This document shows positions 12,401-27,000 of a stretch of DNA of 64,000 nucleotides, piece by piece. The notes under the pieces are model-generated. The model ran no database searches. It worked only from the letters and a program-made list of their open reading frames with translations, and was not told the DNA's origin. The position numbers and the translations under genes are program-made. The stretch is from Physcia stellaris (Eukaryota; Ascomycota; Lecanoromycetes; Caliciales; Physciaceae), in the NCBI GenBank assembly GCA_018902385.1, contig JABSSW010000042.1:1-64000 (forward strand), read 5' to 3'. The stretch's first letter is position 1. Every line of letters starts with the position of its first letter.

Positions 12401-14478
12401 TTTGTTAATTAATCAATCAATTCAATGTTTGAATCGATGTGTTTTAATTCTTTTAACAAATTATAAATTCGAATCGTGTTTTCGTTTTTAATAATTTGAA
12501 AATCACGATTTATTGAATAAATCATCGATTTTATATATATTGTTTTAATAAAATGCAATCGAAAAATTTCAACAACGCAATCACACAAATTCAACAACAA
12601 AACATTTTTTAATTTCTCAATTCATTCAGAAATCTTTCTATAACATCATAAAATTTTTTTTTTGAAATATACAAAATTACGAAATTGAAAAAAATCGACA
12701 ATTTCATTTTGTGAATCGAAAAATTAAAATTCTGTTTCGTATTTTCTCAATTTTGATTTTACATTTTTGAAATAAAAAAAAATTATTTTCATTTGCGAAA
12801 TCAAATTTACGCAAAAAAAACGACATCGAACGTGTTATGATCAAAATTGAACAAATTATTTACGACGCAAAACACAAACAATACAAAAAAAATCACAAAA
12901 AATAAATTATTGTTCATAACAAAATTTGTACAACAATGCATATTTCGTTTAAACAGAAATTTCGTTCACACGTCAAAAATATGAAAAACGACACCAAAAT
13001 TTTTTTGAAATTCAAAAATTTTTACGAAACGATCGATTTGATTATTATCGATTTCGTTGTAAAAAAAATTTGCAACAAATCGTTTGTCGATTTCAAAAAC
13101 GTTGACGATTGAACAAAACATTTGAAAAAATAAAAAAATAAAATTAATACGATCGACGAAAATTTTTTTGTTTGATTCATGAACAATCGTTTTCGTATAA
13201 ATTTAATTAGAAATTTGAATTCGTATATGTTTCATTTTATTCACGAAATCAAATTACGTGAAAAAATATTGATTATCGATGAAATGATCAAAACGTTAAT
13301 CGATCAAAATAAACGAAATATTTATATGAAAAAAAATCGAAATTCAATTCGAACAATCAAAAACAATCGAAACAAATTTTCGAAAAACGATAAAAATAAA
13401 AATAAAAATAAAAACAAAAAAATCGTGATATTGATTTATGCGAAATATGTAAATTTTTATTTATGACAAATTACATTATTTTTATCATAACAAATTTCAA
13501 CGTATTTTGATTGAAAATTTTACGAAATCAAAATACATTTGATCGTAAATTGATTAAACAAAATCAATTTCGTATCAATCAACAAAATTGACAAAATAAA
13601 AAAAAATCGATAAAATCAAACGAATCAAATTTGATTCAATTGTTTCGATTTTTAAATCAAATTTTCAATCGAAAATTCAATTTTTCAGATTTCGAAAATA
13701 ATACGTTTTCAATTACATCATTTCGTCATTTTGCAATGAACAAAATCAAACGTATTCGATTGATAATTTCATTTTTCAAATTAATTGTGCAACACGTATC
13801 GCAAAATCGACAATTTTATTCAAAAATTCGAATTTTTTTGACAACGAAACGAACAATTATTTGTGTTACAACAAAAATTGTTTCACGAATTGAAAAATTT
13901 CGCAACAATCAAAAAAATCGAATTTATCATTTTCGAATTTAATATCGACGACAAACGAATTTGTAACATCATTATCGACGTTGAATACGTTTTGATTTCG
14001 AATACAATTTCATATTTATTGATATTTTCGAAAAAAATTATGCGAAATCGTTGTCAAAAAAATCGTTTCAAAATCATTGACGAAAACGACGATAAAATTT
14101 TCATAATCGATATACGTCAAAAAAAAATAATTCATATATTTTCGATATGTGAAAATTTGTCACTAAAACACGATTTGCGAAAATTTTTATTTTTTGAAAT
14201 CAATGACATCGTCGATTTGAATATTTCAATTTACGCGATGTCAAAAAATTTGTAACAATGAATTTTATCGATGATTTCGAATGTTTCAAATTCGAAAAAA
14301 TCGATTCACAGCACGATAAATGCGAATCATATATTATAAACAAAATTTATCGAACATCAAATCACAAAACAATGAAAACGAATTCAATTAAACGTGTTAC
14401 ACGAAAAAAACAAAAATTTCATACGAATTTGACTGAAAAAATCATATTGTTCGAATTTTTCGCGATAAATGTTACGCA
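12401..14478 (+). mobile_element. Ty1/Copia fossil, left part
   Basis: Left half of an old, heavily broken Copia-type retrotransposon on the plus strand. Protein traces lie at 13631-14255 (probably gag/protease), followed by the conserved pre-integrase region at 14258-14478, where a C..C...K.HR core and VTRKKQKFHTNLT fit Copia elements. The part ends abruptly at 14478, where the first LTR of the B array begins; the matching remainder resumes at 47038. The upstream 12401-13630 shows only short frames. The 5' LTR was not found. Broken many times; old. Confidence 0.7.
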
Positions 14479-14784
14479 TGTAAAATTCAAAAAATGTGAC
14501 ATCAAAATGTATAACAGAAACGATTGTATGATTAAACTAATAATTGCAAAATTAATTAATTTGTACATTTTCAATTATATATTTAATCAATTTGTTCAAT
14601 CGTATACACATTTCGAAACATATTCGAAAATATGAATTTGTTGAATTCAATCGAAAATTTGATGTTGACGTGATCAAATTAATCGTTTTCATAATTTATT
14701 CGTTTCGATAATCGAATTGTTTGTATAATTTTATCGAAATTCGATTCGTAATGTTTTATTGATTTGAATTTTGAATGTTTTATA
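14479..14784. repeat. Family B LTR, left (B1)
   Basis: 306 bp, starting TGTAAAATTC with a slightly mutated inverted end. It aligns over its full length with copies at 31643, 32324 and 46731 and interrupts the Copia pre-integrase/integrase region. Confidence 0.85.
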
Positions 14785-14895
14785 TGCGTTTTTTTAACAT
14801 CGAAATTTCTTGAAATGATCAATATTTTTCGACATCGAAATTTTTGAATTTGTGTAAATATATTTTGTTTTGAAATTTGAAAAATCGTTGTAATC

Positions 14896-15215
14896 TGTAA
14901 GAAATAAGAATTCAGAATTTTCGAAAATGCGATTCGCATTTCGTCGAAACAATTCGATTATCGAAATTCGAATGATTTCGAAAAAATCAATTTCAATTAT
15001 TTTACAACTCGATCAACGATAAATTCAACAAATTCATATTGTCAGTCGAAATCGATCGAATTTGTACGATTAAATAAATAAAAAATAAATAAAAAACAAT
15101 TGCAAAACGTAATTTGTTTTGTAACGATAAATAAATTAATATATTTTATTTCAAATTATACATTTTTGATGTCAATAATTCATTAAATTATATTATTTTT
15201 AATACGAATTTTACA
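14896..15215 (+). repeat. Element A 5' LTR
   Basis: 320 bp, starts TGTAAGAAATAAG and ends GAATTTTACA. It matches 21230-21550 throughout, and TAATC precedes it. Confidence 0.9.
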
Positions 15216-18200
15216 TTTTAATCGTTATCATATTTCAAAATGATGTCATTCGTGTATATTTAACAAAATACAATTTTGTTGTTTCGCATATATCATGTCG
15301 AATTCTGATAATGATTTGTTTTTTGAATTTGTCGAAAATATTGACGTATTTTTTTGATTGATTTATTACAAACAACAAATCGAAAAAAATTATAAAAAAA
15401 AATCAAATTGCAAATTCGAAATATTGAACGTTCGAAATTTGTAATTTTTATTTCATTTGTTTTTATTTTATTTATTTTTGTTTTTGATTTTGTTTGAAAA
15501 TTTTTCGTCATGAAAATTATCGAAACGACATCGAATCAATATGAAAAAAAAATTACAAAAAGTGAAAAAAATATTGCAAACAAATGAAAAATCAATTCAC
15601 GCAAAACAACGTGAATCACATAATTTAATTTTCGAATTTAATCAAAATCGCATACGTTGATATTTATTTTAAATCAAATAACAATGCGAACAAATTTTGA
15701 AACGCAAAAATCGATTTTCATTCAAACAAACAATACATTTGAAACGAATTCAAAATTTTTTTGAAAAACGATATCGAACGAGCAATCACGTTGCAACAGA
15801 ATTTTTGAAAAAATATCGCAAACACAAACAAAATCACAATCAATCGATTAAAAATTACAATGTCGAACGAATAAATATGTTTGCTGAATTGAAATTCGAA
15901 TTCAAATTCACGAAAACAATAAAACTCAATGATTTTCGTGACGAATTACGTTTGAAATTTCGCTGCATACTTTTTAAAAAAAAAAATTTTCACAAAAACG
16001 AAACTGCTTGAACGATTTAAACGTATGAAAAACGTTCAAATTTTGAAAAAAAAATTCAAAAGTTTCAAAAAACGTAAAATTTCGTTCGATATTGACAATT
16101 TTGAAAACGAAAACGAAAAATTCAAAATTGCGAAATTCAAAAATAAAAAAATCAAAAATATTAAAATCAATTCGAATCACGAGTCAATCAAATCGAAAAA
16201 TATTCGAATGTATCGTTGATTCGTCAACGAATTCAAAAAAATTCAAAACAAAAATAATTGTATAAATTGTGACAAATCAAATTATCAAATCGAAATTTGC
16301 ACAAACAAAAAAAACAAAATCATTTTCGTTGATCAAATTTTTGAACAATCAAAAAATTAATCGATTTGATGATTTTCGTTCAAATCGTTAAAAAAAAAAA
16401 ATTTTCGAATTTCGATTTCGATACGTCGTTTTTTTCAAACATGAACAAAAATCATGTTAACAAAAAAAAAAAACGACGCAAAAAATTTAAAAAATTCGTG
16501 ATTCGTAAATGCGTCAAAATCAAAATTAACATACAAAACGAAAACAAGATTTGAAACGAATCGAAAACAATACTCGATACAAAAACGAAAATTAATTTGA
16601 TAAATCATGTCTATGCGAAAAAATTGAATTTTCGTCGTTTTGAAATTTTAAATTGTGATGCAATAACAATTGACAATCATCGTTTGAAAATTTATGACGT
16701 TTATTTCGTACAATTCGAAATGTCAAACGTCAAAAAGATTAATCGTTTTTTCGAAAAATCGTTTTTGATCGTGAATTTGAATTGAAATTTAACGTTAAAC
16801 ATGTTTTGAATACAATTTTCGAAAATCAAAATGAATTGAAACGACGACAATATCAAAATTTGACGTTGCAAAAAAAACATTTCATTTTTATCACATGTCG
16901 TATCGAAAACATCGAATTAAAACAATTGATCATAAACGTTATCGATAACGAAATCGAAACGTATTTCATGTTCGTACGAATGTATATTGACAAACAATTC
17001 GACATGCATGAAATGCACGTTTCAAAACGAATTCAAATAAAATTTGTTTTGATTGAAATGAAAAAAAAAATTCGATATCAAAATCACGTTTTTCGATATT
17101 TTGAAAACGTATGAAAAATTCGATAACGAAAATAAAATTTACGAATTATCGAATCATGATTCAAACGATCATGTTATTGATTTAAAAAAAAACAAAAAAT
17201 CGTCGCATGAATCAATTTACTTTTTATTCGAAAATGAATTTCGAATATTACGTGTTTACATCGAAAAACATTTAATTAACGATTTCATTCGATTTTCACA
17301 ATTTTTTGCAAAAACGTTCATTTTGTTCGTCAAAAAAAAAACGATAATTTACGATTATGCGTGAATTACAAAAATTTTAATGTTTTCACGATAAAAAATA
17401 AATATTTTTTATCGTTAATCGATGAAAATTTAAATAAATTCAACAAAATCGTCAAATATATCAACATTGATTTGATTGTTGTTTATCATCGATTGCGTAT
17501 CAAACATGAAAACGAATAAAAAACAATTTTTCGTATTCGATATAATCATTTCGAATATAACGTATTTTTTTTCGATTTCATTAACGTTTCGACGACGTTT
17601 CAAAATTTTATCAATAAAATTTTAACGATTCGTTTCGATATTAACGTCATTATATATTTGAATAATATAGTAATTTATTCGATAAACGTCGAAATTCATG
17701 TCGACGATGTCAAATGAATTTTTGATCGTTTTAAAAAAAATAAATTATACATTGTTTTTGAAAAATGCAAATGATTCGTTGACGAAATAAATTTTCTTGA
17801 ATTTGTCGTTTTTTTTCAAAAAATGAAAATGCAAAACAAAAAAATCGAAATTATTCAACAATAATTTGTATTTCGCAACGTTTTCGACATCATGCAATTT
17901 TTCGATATCGTTAATTTTTATCGACGATTCATTAAACATTTCAATAAAATTGTTGAATTTTTGATCGTTATGTTAAAAAAATCGCAAAAATTTCGAAAAA
18001 ATATTCATAAACGCAAACGAAATCAAAATCGAAATCGCAACAAATTATCGAATATTCACATTTTTTTGATCAGCGAAACATTGAAAATTTTCAAACAATT
18101 TCGCAAAACATTTATCGAAATATCAATTTTACGTCATTTCGATTTCGAACGTGTTATTCGAATCGAAATCGACGCATTCGACAAAATTTTAAAAATCATT

Positions 18201-20640
18201 TTATGTCAACAAGACGACGAAAATCATTGACATTTTGTTGCGTATTTTTCGCGCAAATTGATTTCGATCGAATGTCATTACGAAATTCATGACAAAAAAT
18301 TGTTGATTATTGTGATTTCGTTCAAACAATGAAAACATTATTTCGAAAACGCAAAAAAACAAATTTTTGTTTTTATTGATTATCGTAATTTGAAACAATT
18401 TATGATTACAATTAAATTGTCGTCACGTCAAATTCGATGAATTCAAAAATTGAATCGATATAATTTTTTAATCGATTATCGTTTCGATAACAAAAATTTT
18501 ATTAACGAATTTTCAAAACGATTTGATTACATAACGATTATTGAAAAAAACGTCGAAAACAATCGTTAAATTTTGAAACAATTGCAAAAATTATTGATCG
18601 CAAATTCGAAACGTTTCGAAAAAATGCGAATAAATGCGATCAAAATCATGAATGCGATACATGTCATGAAACGATTCATAAATGCGATGCATAACATGAA
18701 ACGTCGATCGCATTTAAATAGTTTAACAATCGAATCAATCAACGTTGTTTCGAAAACATTTTATTCAAAAAATTCAAAACGAAATCGAATTTCAATCAAC
18801 GTTATTTCGAAAATATTCGATTCAAAAAATTCAAAAAATTCGAAACATTCGATTGAACAAAAATCAAACGTGACATTCATAAAATAAAAAATTTTTGTGT
18901 TAAAATCAACGATTGTATTTGAATGCGCAATGCATAAAATTCGAATACAAATTGTTTTACGAAAAAAAACGACATATAACGACGAATCAACATTTTCATT
19001 GTTGAATTTCGTTCGTGATTTGATCGTTAAAAATCAATTCGTTTTTGAAATATGTCGAAAATTAATTATTTCGAAAACAAAAACAAACAATTGACAACAC
19101 AAAAATGAATTTTTGTATTACGACGATGTCGTTTACATTTCAAAAAATTTGCGTGAAAACGTTATTCGTGCATATCACGATAATTCGTTCGTTGATCATT
19201 TCGACATCGAACGAACGTTAAAATTGATACGTCGAAAATATTATTGATCGAATCAAAATTTTATCGAAATTTTTGAAATGCGACAACAAATCAAAAAACA
19301 TTATGAAACATGCGTCGTTTGCAAACGAAACAAAATTGCACGACACAAATCATACGACGAATTTTTTTTTTTTTTTCGATTTTTGAATTTAAATGAATTG
19401 ATTTTTTCATGAATTTCGTGACAAAATTTTTTCAAATAAAACATGAAATGAAACGATTTACGATTCGATTTTAATGATTGTAAATCGTTTAACGAAAATG
19501 ATTCATTACATATCAATAATTAAAACGATTTTCGCAAAAAATTTGATCGAAATTTTATTTCGCGAAATCATTCGATTTCACGATTTTTTTTCGTCAATCG
19601 TTATCGACAGAAATTTTATTTTCACGTTCAAATACAACGATGCATTGTGTTACGTTTTGAAAATCAAACGTAAATTGTCAATCGTTTTTCATTTTCAAAT
19701 CGATAAACAAATCGAACGAATGAACAACGTCATGAAACAATTTTTCGAATTTTCGTCAATTTCGAACAAAATGATTGAATAAAATTGTTGTTCATGATCG
19801 AATTCGTTTACAACAACAACAAACATGCATTTACAAATATTTTTTCGTTCGAAATTATGTTTGAATATTCATTTCGCATGTTTTTCGAAAAAACATAAAA
19901 CAAAAAAATTAAATTCAAATTCGCAAAAAAACACGTTGAACATTTAATTGAATTATTTCGAATATTGAAAAACAATTTATTCGTGACACAACAACAACAA
20001 ACGATGTATAAAAACGAACGTACGAAATCAATGTCATACAACGTCGAAAATTACGTGAATTTGAACGATAAAAACATCAAAATTAAACGAAACAAAAAAT
20101 TGAAATGAAAATTTTTTGATTCATTTCAAAATTTGAAAATTATAAGAAATCAAATTTATCGTTTAAATTTATTTAAACGTTGACGCATTCACGACGTTTT
20201 TCACGTTTTTTTTTGAAAAAATTCAATTTTAAAAGAAAAAAAAACGCGCATACGTCACATTTTTTTGAATTTTTTTATCAAATTGAAAATATTGAATTCG
20301 ACGAAAACATGAAAATGAAAATCACGAAAAAATTTTATGAAATCGAAATCATCAAAAACAACAAAATTTTCAAAACAAATGAAATTTCAAACAAATTTTA
20401 CAACGAATTCGATTTTTATTATTTCGTGAAATGAAAAAATTATGAAAACGCGATTTGAAAATTTGCATCGTTTGTCAAACATTTTCGAAAAATTTTACGA
20501 CAATTTCACAACGAAAATTCGAAAAAATTTGATATCAATAAAAAAACAAATCATCGAAAATCAAAAAAAAAATGAATTGAAATATTTATTGCATATTAAC
20601 ACATTTTCGTTTTCAAAATTTTGTGTGTTATTTATTGTTT

Positions 20641-21229
20641 AAAATTTACGACGCATGAAAAATTGAATCGTGTCAAAAACATTTTCAAAAATTGTTGTTC
20701 GATTTGATCGAACGATAAATCGTTAAATAAAAATGTGAAATGAAATAAAAAAAATTTCGAAATTTGAATATTAATGCGATCGCGATTAATGAACGTTTAT
20801 CGCGTTACATATTTTTTCATGATATCGATGTTGATATTCGAAATAAAAAAATGAAAAAATGAAAAAATGTTCGAATTCAGAATTTTTTGTCAACAAATCA
20901 ATTGTCAATCATCATATCGAAAATTGTGAATAATACGAAATCAAACATTCGATTATGAAAACAACAAACAATTGATTTATCAAATTATGTTTTTTTTGAA
21001 TCATTCAAAAAATATTTTTTCAGATTTTTAACGCAAATTGATTATTGAATTCGAACAAAAATATTTCGAAATGCGAAAATCACGATCATAATGATTTTTC
21101 AAATCAATGCAAAATCAAAACAAACAAAACACGTTAAAACAAACAAAACACGTCAAAACAAACAAAATACGTCAAAATTTTTGTTAGCATGTTGATTTCA
21201 AGAAATTTCGATATTTAAAAAAAAACGTA
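20641..21229. other. Element A 3' untranslated region
   Basis: Lies between the last coding traces and the 3' LTR of element A. It contains three short direct repeats of an AACAAACAAAACACGT-type unit at about 21117-21175 and no recognisable protein. Confidence 0.5.
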
Positions 21230-21550
21230 TGTAAAAATAAAAACTTTAAAATTTTCGAAAATGCGATTCGCATTTCGTCAAACAATTCGATTATCGAAAT
21301 TCGAATGATTTCGAAAAAAATCAATTTCAATCATTTTACAATTCGATCAACGATAAATTCAACAAGTTCATATTGTCAATCGAAATCGATCGAATTCGTA
21401 CGATTAAATAAATAAAATGTGAATAAAAAACAATTGCAAAACGTAATTTGTTTTGTAACGATTAATAAATCAATATATTACATTTCAAATTATACATTTC
21501 TGATGTCAATAATTCATTAGATTATATTATTTCTAATACGAATTTTACAT
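21230..21550 (+). repeat. Element A 3' LTR
   Basis: 321 bp, the pair of 14896-15215, followed by the target duplication TAATC. Confidence 0.9.
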
Positions 21551-23835
21551 AATCGCGATTTTCGTATCGAAAATTTTGAAATTTGAAAAAATATTGTGAT
21601 CGTGATTTTCGTATTCGAAATTATTTCATTTTTTTCGATTTATAATCAGTTTGCGTTAAAAATTTGAAAATTATTTTCGTGAATCAAAAAAACAAATAAT
21701 TTATTTGTTTGTTGAAAATATCGAAAATTTGATTTTAAAAATTTATATAAATTTGAAAATTGACAGTTGATTTGACAAAAAAATCGAATTCGATTTTTTT
21801 TTTAAAAAAAATTTTCGAATTTTCAATACAAAAATCGATTTTTTGTCAATGATATTAAACGAAATAAAATCGAATAATCGCGATTTCAACAAAATTAAAA
21901 TTTTTAAATTTTTTCGATTTTTTATTGCAATTTTATCATGATATTCAACGTTCAAATTAAATCGAACAACAATTTTTGAAAATATTTTTAAAATGCAAAA
22001 ATTTTTTATGTGTCGTAAATTTTAAACAATTGAAAAAAAAAACGATACAAATGATGACATGAAATCAAACGAACATGATTATTCGAATCAATTGTTTTAT
22101 TATATAAAATGTATTTTAAAAACGTTGAACGCGTCACGATATCGATAATTATTCGAATCAATTGTATCGTCAAAAAAAATTGCATTTGTCGTGTTATTGA
22201 TTTTCAAAACGTTTTCGCTATATAATTTTATTTTTGATTTTTCATCAAACGAATTGATTTTATTTTTGTTAATGTAATGTTTTTGATTGTTAATATGTGA
22301 ATTTTAACGAATTTTTTTTTAATTTTAATTTTTCAAAAATGAAACGACGTTCAAAAAAAAAACATTTTTTAATTTTGTTTTTCGACAAATCGTTATTTCG
22401 TAACAAACAAATCAATTTTCGTTGAATTGAAACGATAAAATTGTGTAATTTTGAAATATTTGTTTGCAAAATTTTAATTTATGTTTGCAATTTCGATTTT
22501 GTTAAAATGTTTGACGAATAATTTATATTTCGCAATTTATAATCGTTTTGCATATTAAAAATTTGATTTTTATTCGTAATTTTAATTCGAACGAAATGTT
22601 TTGATCGTTAAAAAATTTCGTTTTCGATTTTTTGTAATTTGTATTTTTTTAAAAATTAACAAATGTTTTGAAATATTTTTTATCAAAAAATTTAATCAAA
22701 ATCGTTTTTATCGAAAATTTGATCAAAAATTGTTTATATTGACAACGTTTTTTTAAAAAAATTTATTCGATTTACAATATTTTCGTTTGATTTTAAATGT
22801 TTTAAATCGAATATTCGATCAAAAATTATTTATCGAATAAAAAAATCAATCGAATATAATTATATCAAAAATAATTAATTTTTGTTTTATTTAAAAATTT
22901 TTCACGAAATTTGCGTTAAAAAATTATTCGAAAAATTGTCGATAATTAAATCGTCGTTATTGTTTAATAATGAACGAATTTAAACATCGAAAATTGTCGT
23001 TATTGTTTGACAATAAACAAATTCGAACATCGAAAATCGTCAAACAAAATTTTTTGTTTAAATTTTTAAATTTTTGAATATGTTTTTCAATCGATTTATT
23101 GATCAAATTCGAAAATTCGCGCATTATCAAATCATTTCGCAATGAACAAAAATTCAACGAAATATCAATGATTTTAAAAACATGTTTTTAAATATGTTTT
23201 CGAAATAATCGTTAATCGATTGAAAAATCAAAAAAAACAAATTCGAAATTATTGTTTTTTATTTATCGACGATTCGTTTGATATACAATCGAAAACAAAA
23301 ACGAAATCATTTCGAAAAATTAATTTTTCGTTGTCAAAAATCGATCGAATGTTTTTTTTATTTTTTGTTTTGAAATTTATTCGAACACGAAATATTGTTT
23401 TTCGTTTTTTGATTTGATTTTTGTATTGTTGTTTAAATTCATATCGAAAAATTTGAAAAATTATTATAATCGTGATTTTCGCATTTGACAAATTCGTATT
23501 CGAATTGATTGCAAAAATCGTCGCAAATACGTTAAATTGACGATTGTTTTTGAATTTTTTTTTCAATAATTTCATTTCAATTGAATCGTGTTTTTTGAAA
23601 TTTCGATAATGTTATAATCAATATTTTTTTTAAATTTGCATTGTTGACATTATGATTTATTGTTTTGTTTTCGATGTCGATTTTTATACAAACGATTTAA
23701 TCGAATCAAATTGTTGCATAATAAATGTTTTTTGTAAAACGTTTCGTCGTTTTTGTTTTGATTTGATTATGAAATTTCGATTTCGTTTTTTTTTATTTTT
23801 TTATGAAATTTTGTTGATTTTTTTAACGTTGAAAT

Positions 23836-24070
23836 TATCATGAATCGTGTTTGAATAGACGTATTATTGACTAATTAAACGAAAACAATAAGTTTGCAAA
23901 AACAAAATAAATACAAAATGATAAAATTGCAAACAATGTGCAAACGTCAAATTTCAAATCACGTTAATTTCGTCAAAAAATTAAAACATAATTCGATTCA
24001 AACATATTTGTTTAAATTATTATATCAACTATTTATTTGTCAGATTTATCTGTCAGACATGTTCGTAACA
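23836..24070 (-). repeat. Element D 3' LTR
   Basis: 235 bp; matches 30293-30528. The left end reads TATCATG rather than TG in both copies. Confidence 0.85.
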
Positions 24071-27000
24071 TTATTTTTTTTTTTCGCGAACGTCGTCTCG
24101 ACGATTTGTTGTTGAAATTTGAAAATTTTGTAAAAAACGTTGCTGATCAAATTGTATAATTGCAAAATTTTGAAATTTCACGATCATCAAATTTCATTTT
24201 TTAGTATTTTATTGTCATTTCAACGTTCAATAAAATTTGACGACAATTTTTGAAAATGTTTTTGACACGATTCAATTTTTTATGCGATGTAAATTTTGAC
24301 TGTAAATAACATCGAAAAAATAATAAAATTTGAATTGTTGAATAAAAATCGTGAAATCAAAAACAAATGAATAAAAATTGAATTCGTTGCGTCAAATGTT
24401 AATCGAAAATAATTTCGATTAATGTTAACATGACGATTTTTCTTCGAAAACGACGACGATTCGTTGAAAAATCAAATTCGTTGACGATTTTTTGAAATAT
24501 TGAAATCAACGTTTTGAACGATTTTAAATTTGTTGTCGTGAAATAAATACGATGAAAATCGTTTATTACGTCGCGAGCATTATCGAATTTTTCGTTATCG
24601 ACATAATATCACGTTCGATTATGAAATCAATTCGATCAATTGACACGATATTGAAAACGATTGTAATGATATCGAAATTTCAAAATATCGTTCATTTTTC
24701 ATTCGAAATTTTCGTTGATTATGACGAAATCGAAAAATTTATTGATTTGATTTTCGAAAAATCACGAAAATTTTTGCGAAAAAATCAACAATGAAACACA
24801 TCGTAAATTCGCATGATTTCTGACAATTCGAATCGATAAAAATTGTTTATACGTTTTAATATTTTGTAAAAATTTAATTTTTGTCATCAAATTTGTCAAA
24901 CGATTTGATCGTTTTGATGTTTCGTCGATCGAGAAAAACGAAATTTTTTTCGACGTATTTTACGATTTTTCGATGTTTGTTGATTTGAATTGTCATACGT
25001 TTTTGAGTCATTTTTGCATGATTTCGTACGTAATTGAGAATATTTTGCATCGTGTCGATGATATTTTTTGTTTTGACGATCAAAAGTCGTTTTCTCGTCG
25101 TAACATACGAAATAAAATTTGATGAAAAATTTATACAAAAATGAAAATTTTTATTGATGAAAAATGATGATAATTTTGTTGTTGCAAATATCGCGTTGTT
25201 GTTTGCAAATTCGATCATGAACAATCAAACGTTTCAATCGTTTTGCATGTAATTGCAATATTGTCGCAATTGTTTTTCGATATTTTGATTGATTTTTTCG
25301 ATTTGTTCATCGATTTCTGAATGAAAAACGATGAAAAATTTACATTTGATGTCGAGAATTTTGCAAAATGTTTGTCAAACGAATGATATGAATTGAAATT
25401 TTCGATTTAACGTTATAAAAAAAATAATTCATGCGTACGAAACACGTAATTGATAAATATTTTGATCGTGATTTTCAATATTTGATATTTTTCGTCGTCG
25501 ACGATACAAAACACGTAATGACGTTTTTTATTAAATTTGTCGATTATCGTGCAAATGACGTTGTGATCGTGAACGTCGAACAATTCGATGATAAAATTCA
25601 TTAAATATGTCGATTCAACGTTGCAGAAAATATGATCAAAAAAATGAATAAATCGTTTTTCGATTTTTGAAAATTTTCGTACGTTGACATTTATGACAAT
25701 TACGTACGTATCGACGAATCGTTTTGCGTATGTTGAATCAATAATAATCGCGACGTATAAAATTTTTCATGCGATTAAAATTTGAATGTTTTGAAATCGA
25801 AAATTCATGAATTTTTTTGAAAAAATCAACGAATAAAAAAACGTCGACAAACATTCATAATCGATTTTTCGATATAAAACATCGTTTTTTCAATGCAATT
25901 TCGTAAATTGATTTCGTTCATTGATGTGAAATTTTGTTCGATGATTTCACGATAAATCGTGCAATCATCGTCAATTTTATTGACAGTTAAAAATTCGTTC
26001 GTAAATAAATTCGTCAAATTTTATCGCGTGAATTTCGAATCGTTTTGAAATAAACAATATTTGTTTTCGATATTGATGTCGTTCGTCAATATCGTTTTTG
26101 AATCGTGAATCAAACATACGAATCAAAAACATTTGTTTTAACGTTTTGAATTTCGAATTGAAATTGAATGACAATATTGAATTTCGAAAAATTTTGTTCA
26201 ACGAATTTGACGAAAAATTAATTTTTTGACGTTATGAAAATTTTCAAATTTTTGTGATCGATGAAAATTTTGATCGATTTTTCGATATTTTCAAATTCAA
26301 AACGTCAATGTTTTAAACAACGAATAATGATTAATAATTTTTTGTTATAAATTTCGTAATTGCATTCGATTGAAATCATGTTGCGATTATAAAAAACAAC
26401 GAAATGCAAAATTTTTCGTCGTCGTATTGAAATAATATTTTTGCATTGACGTAATCAAAAAAATCGATTTTCAAAATGATTTGTTTTGATTCGATCGTAA
26501 TGTCGTAATATGAAAATTTTCGTCATCGTTTTTTGAAAAAATTGAAAATTTTTCGATTTTTCAATTCATTCGAAATTACGAATTTTTTGATCATTCGAAT
26601 GAAAATTCGAATTTTTTCAAAAAATCACGAATGAATCGTCTGTAAAAATTGACGAAATTCACGAAAATTTGCATTTTTTTCAAATTCGTAAAACGTTTTC
26701 AATTGACAATGATTTTTATTTTTTTCGAATTCATGCGAAAATCATTTATCGATAATATGACGTTCAAAAATGTCATTTTTTTTTTGAAAAATTCGCATTT
26801 TTCAATATTCATTTGTAATTCGATTTTTTTGAATTTTTTCAATATTTTACGAACGTGAACGATGTGCTTTTTTTTGAATTTGCTGTAAATGAAAATATCA
26901 TTTAAATAAATTTGACAAAAATCGTTCAAAAAATTGAACAACAAATCGTTTATGTAATGTTGTCAATTCGCGAATTCGTTGATCAATTCGAAAAATAATA

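Larger units (their letters stand above)
14896..21550 (+). mobile_element. Ty3/Gypsy retrotransposon A with chromodomain trace
   Basis: A 6.65-kb element with 320-bp LTRs at 14896-15215 and 21230-21550 (TGTAA...TTACA) and the target duplication TAATC on both sides (14891-14895, 21551-21555). The site is uninterrupted in internal copy II at 32740-32744. Parts on the plus strand: gag-like region 15697-16011 with a zinc knuckle near 16259-16300, protease about 16597-16785, reverse transcriptase from about 17100, RT/RNase H junction at 17892-18230 (NFYRRFIKHF), integrase zinc-binding region about 19131-19360, integrase core 19474-19782 (IVNRLTKMIHY, IVIDRNFIFT, FHFQIDKQIERMN) and a chromodomain-like end near 20290-20440 (FYEIEIIKNN...YYFVK). 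Heavily broken, on the order of tens of interruptions. Confidence 0.9.

Noticed and set aside
13179-13466. Lys/Asn-rich frame as a host gene
   Set aside because: Simple A-rich composition inside the Copia fossil.
14896-15215. This repeat as part of the family B LTR
   Set aside because: It pairs with 21230-21550, has its own target duplication and is absent from internal copy II.
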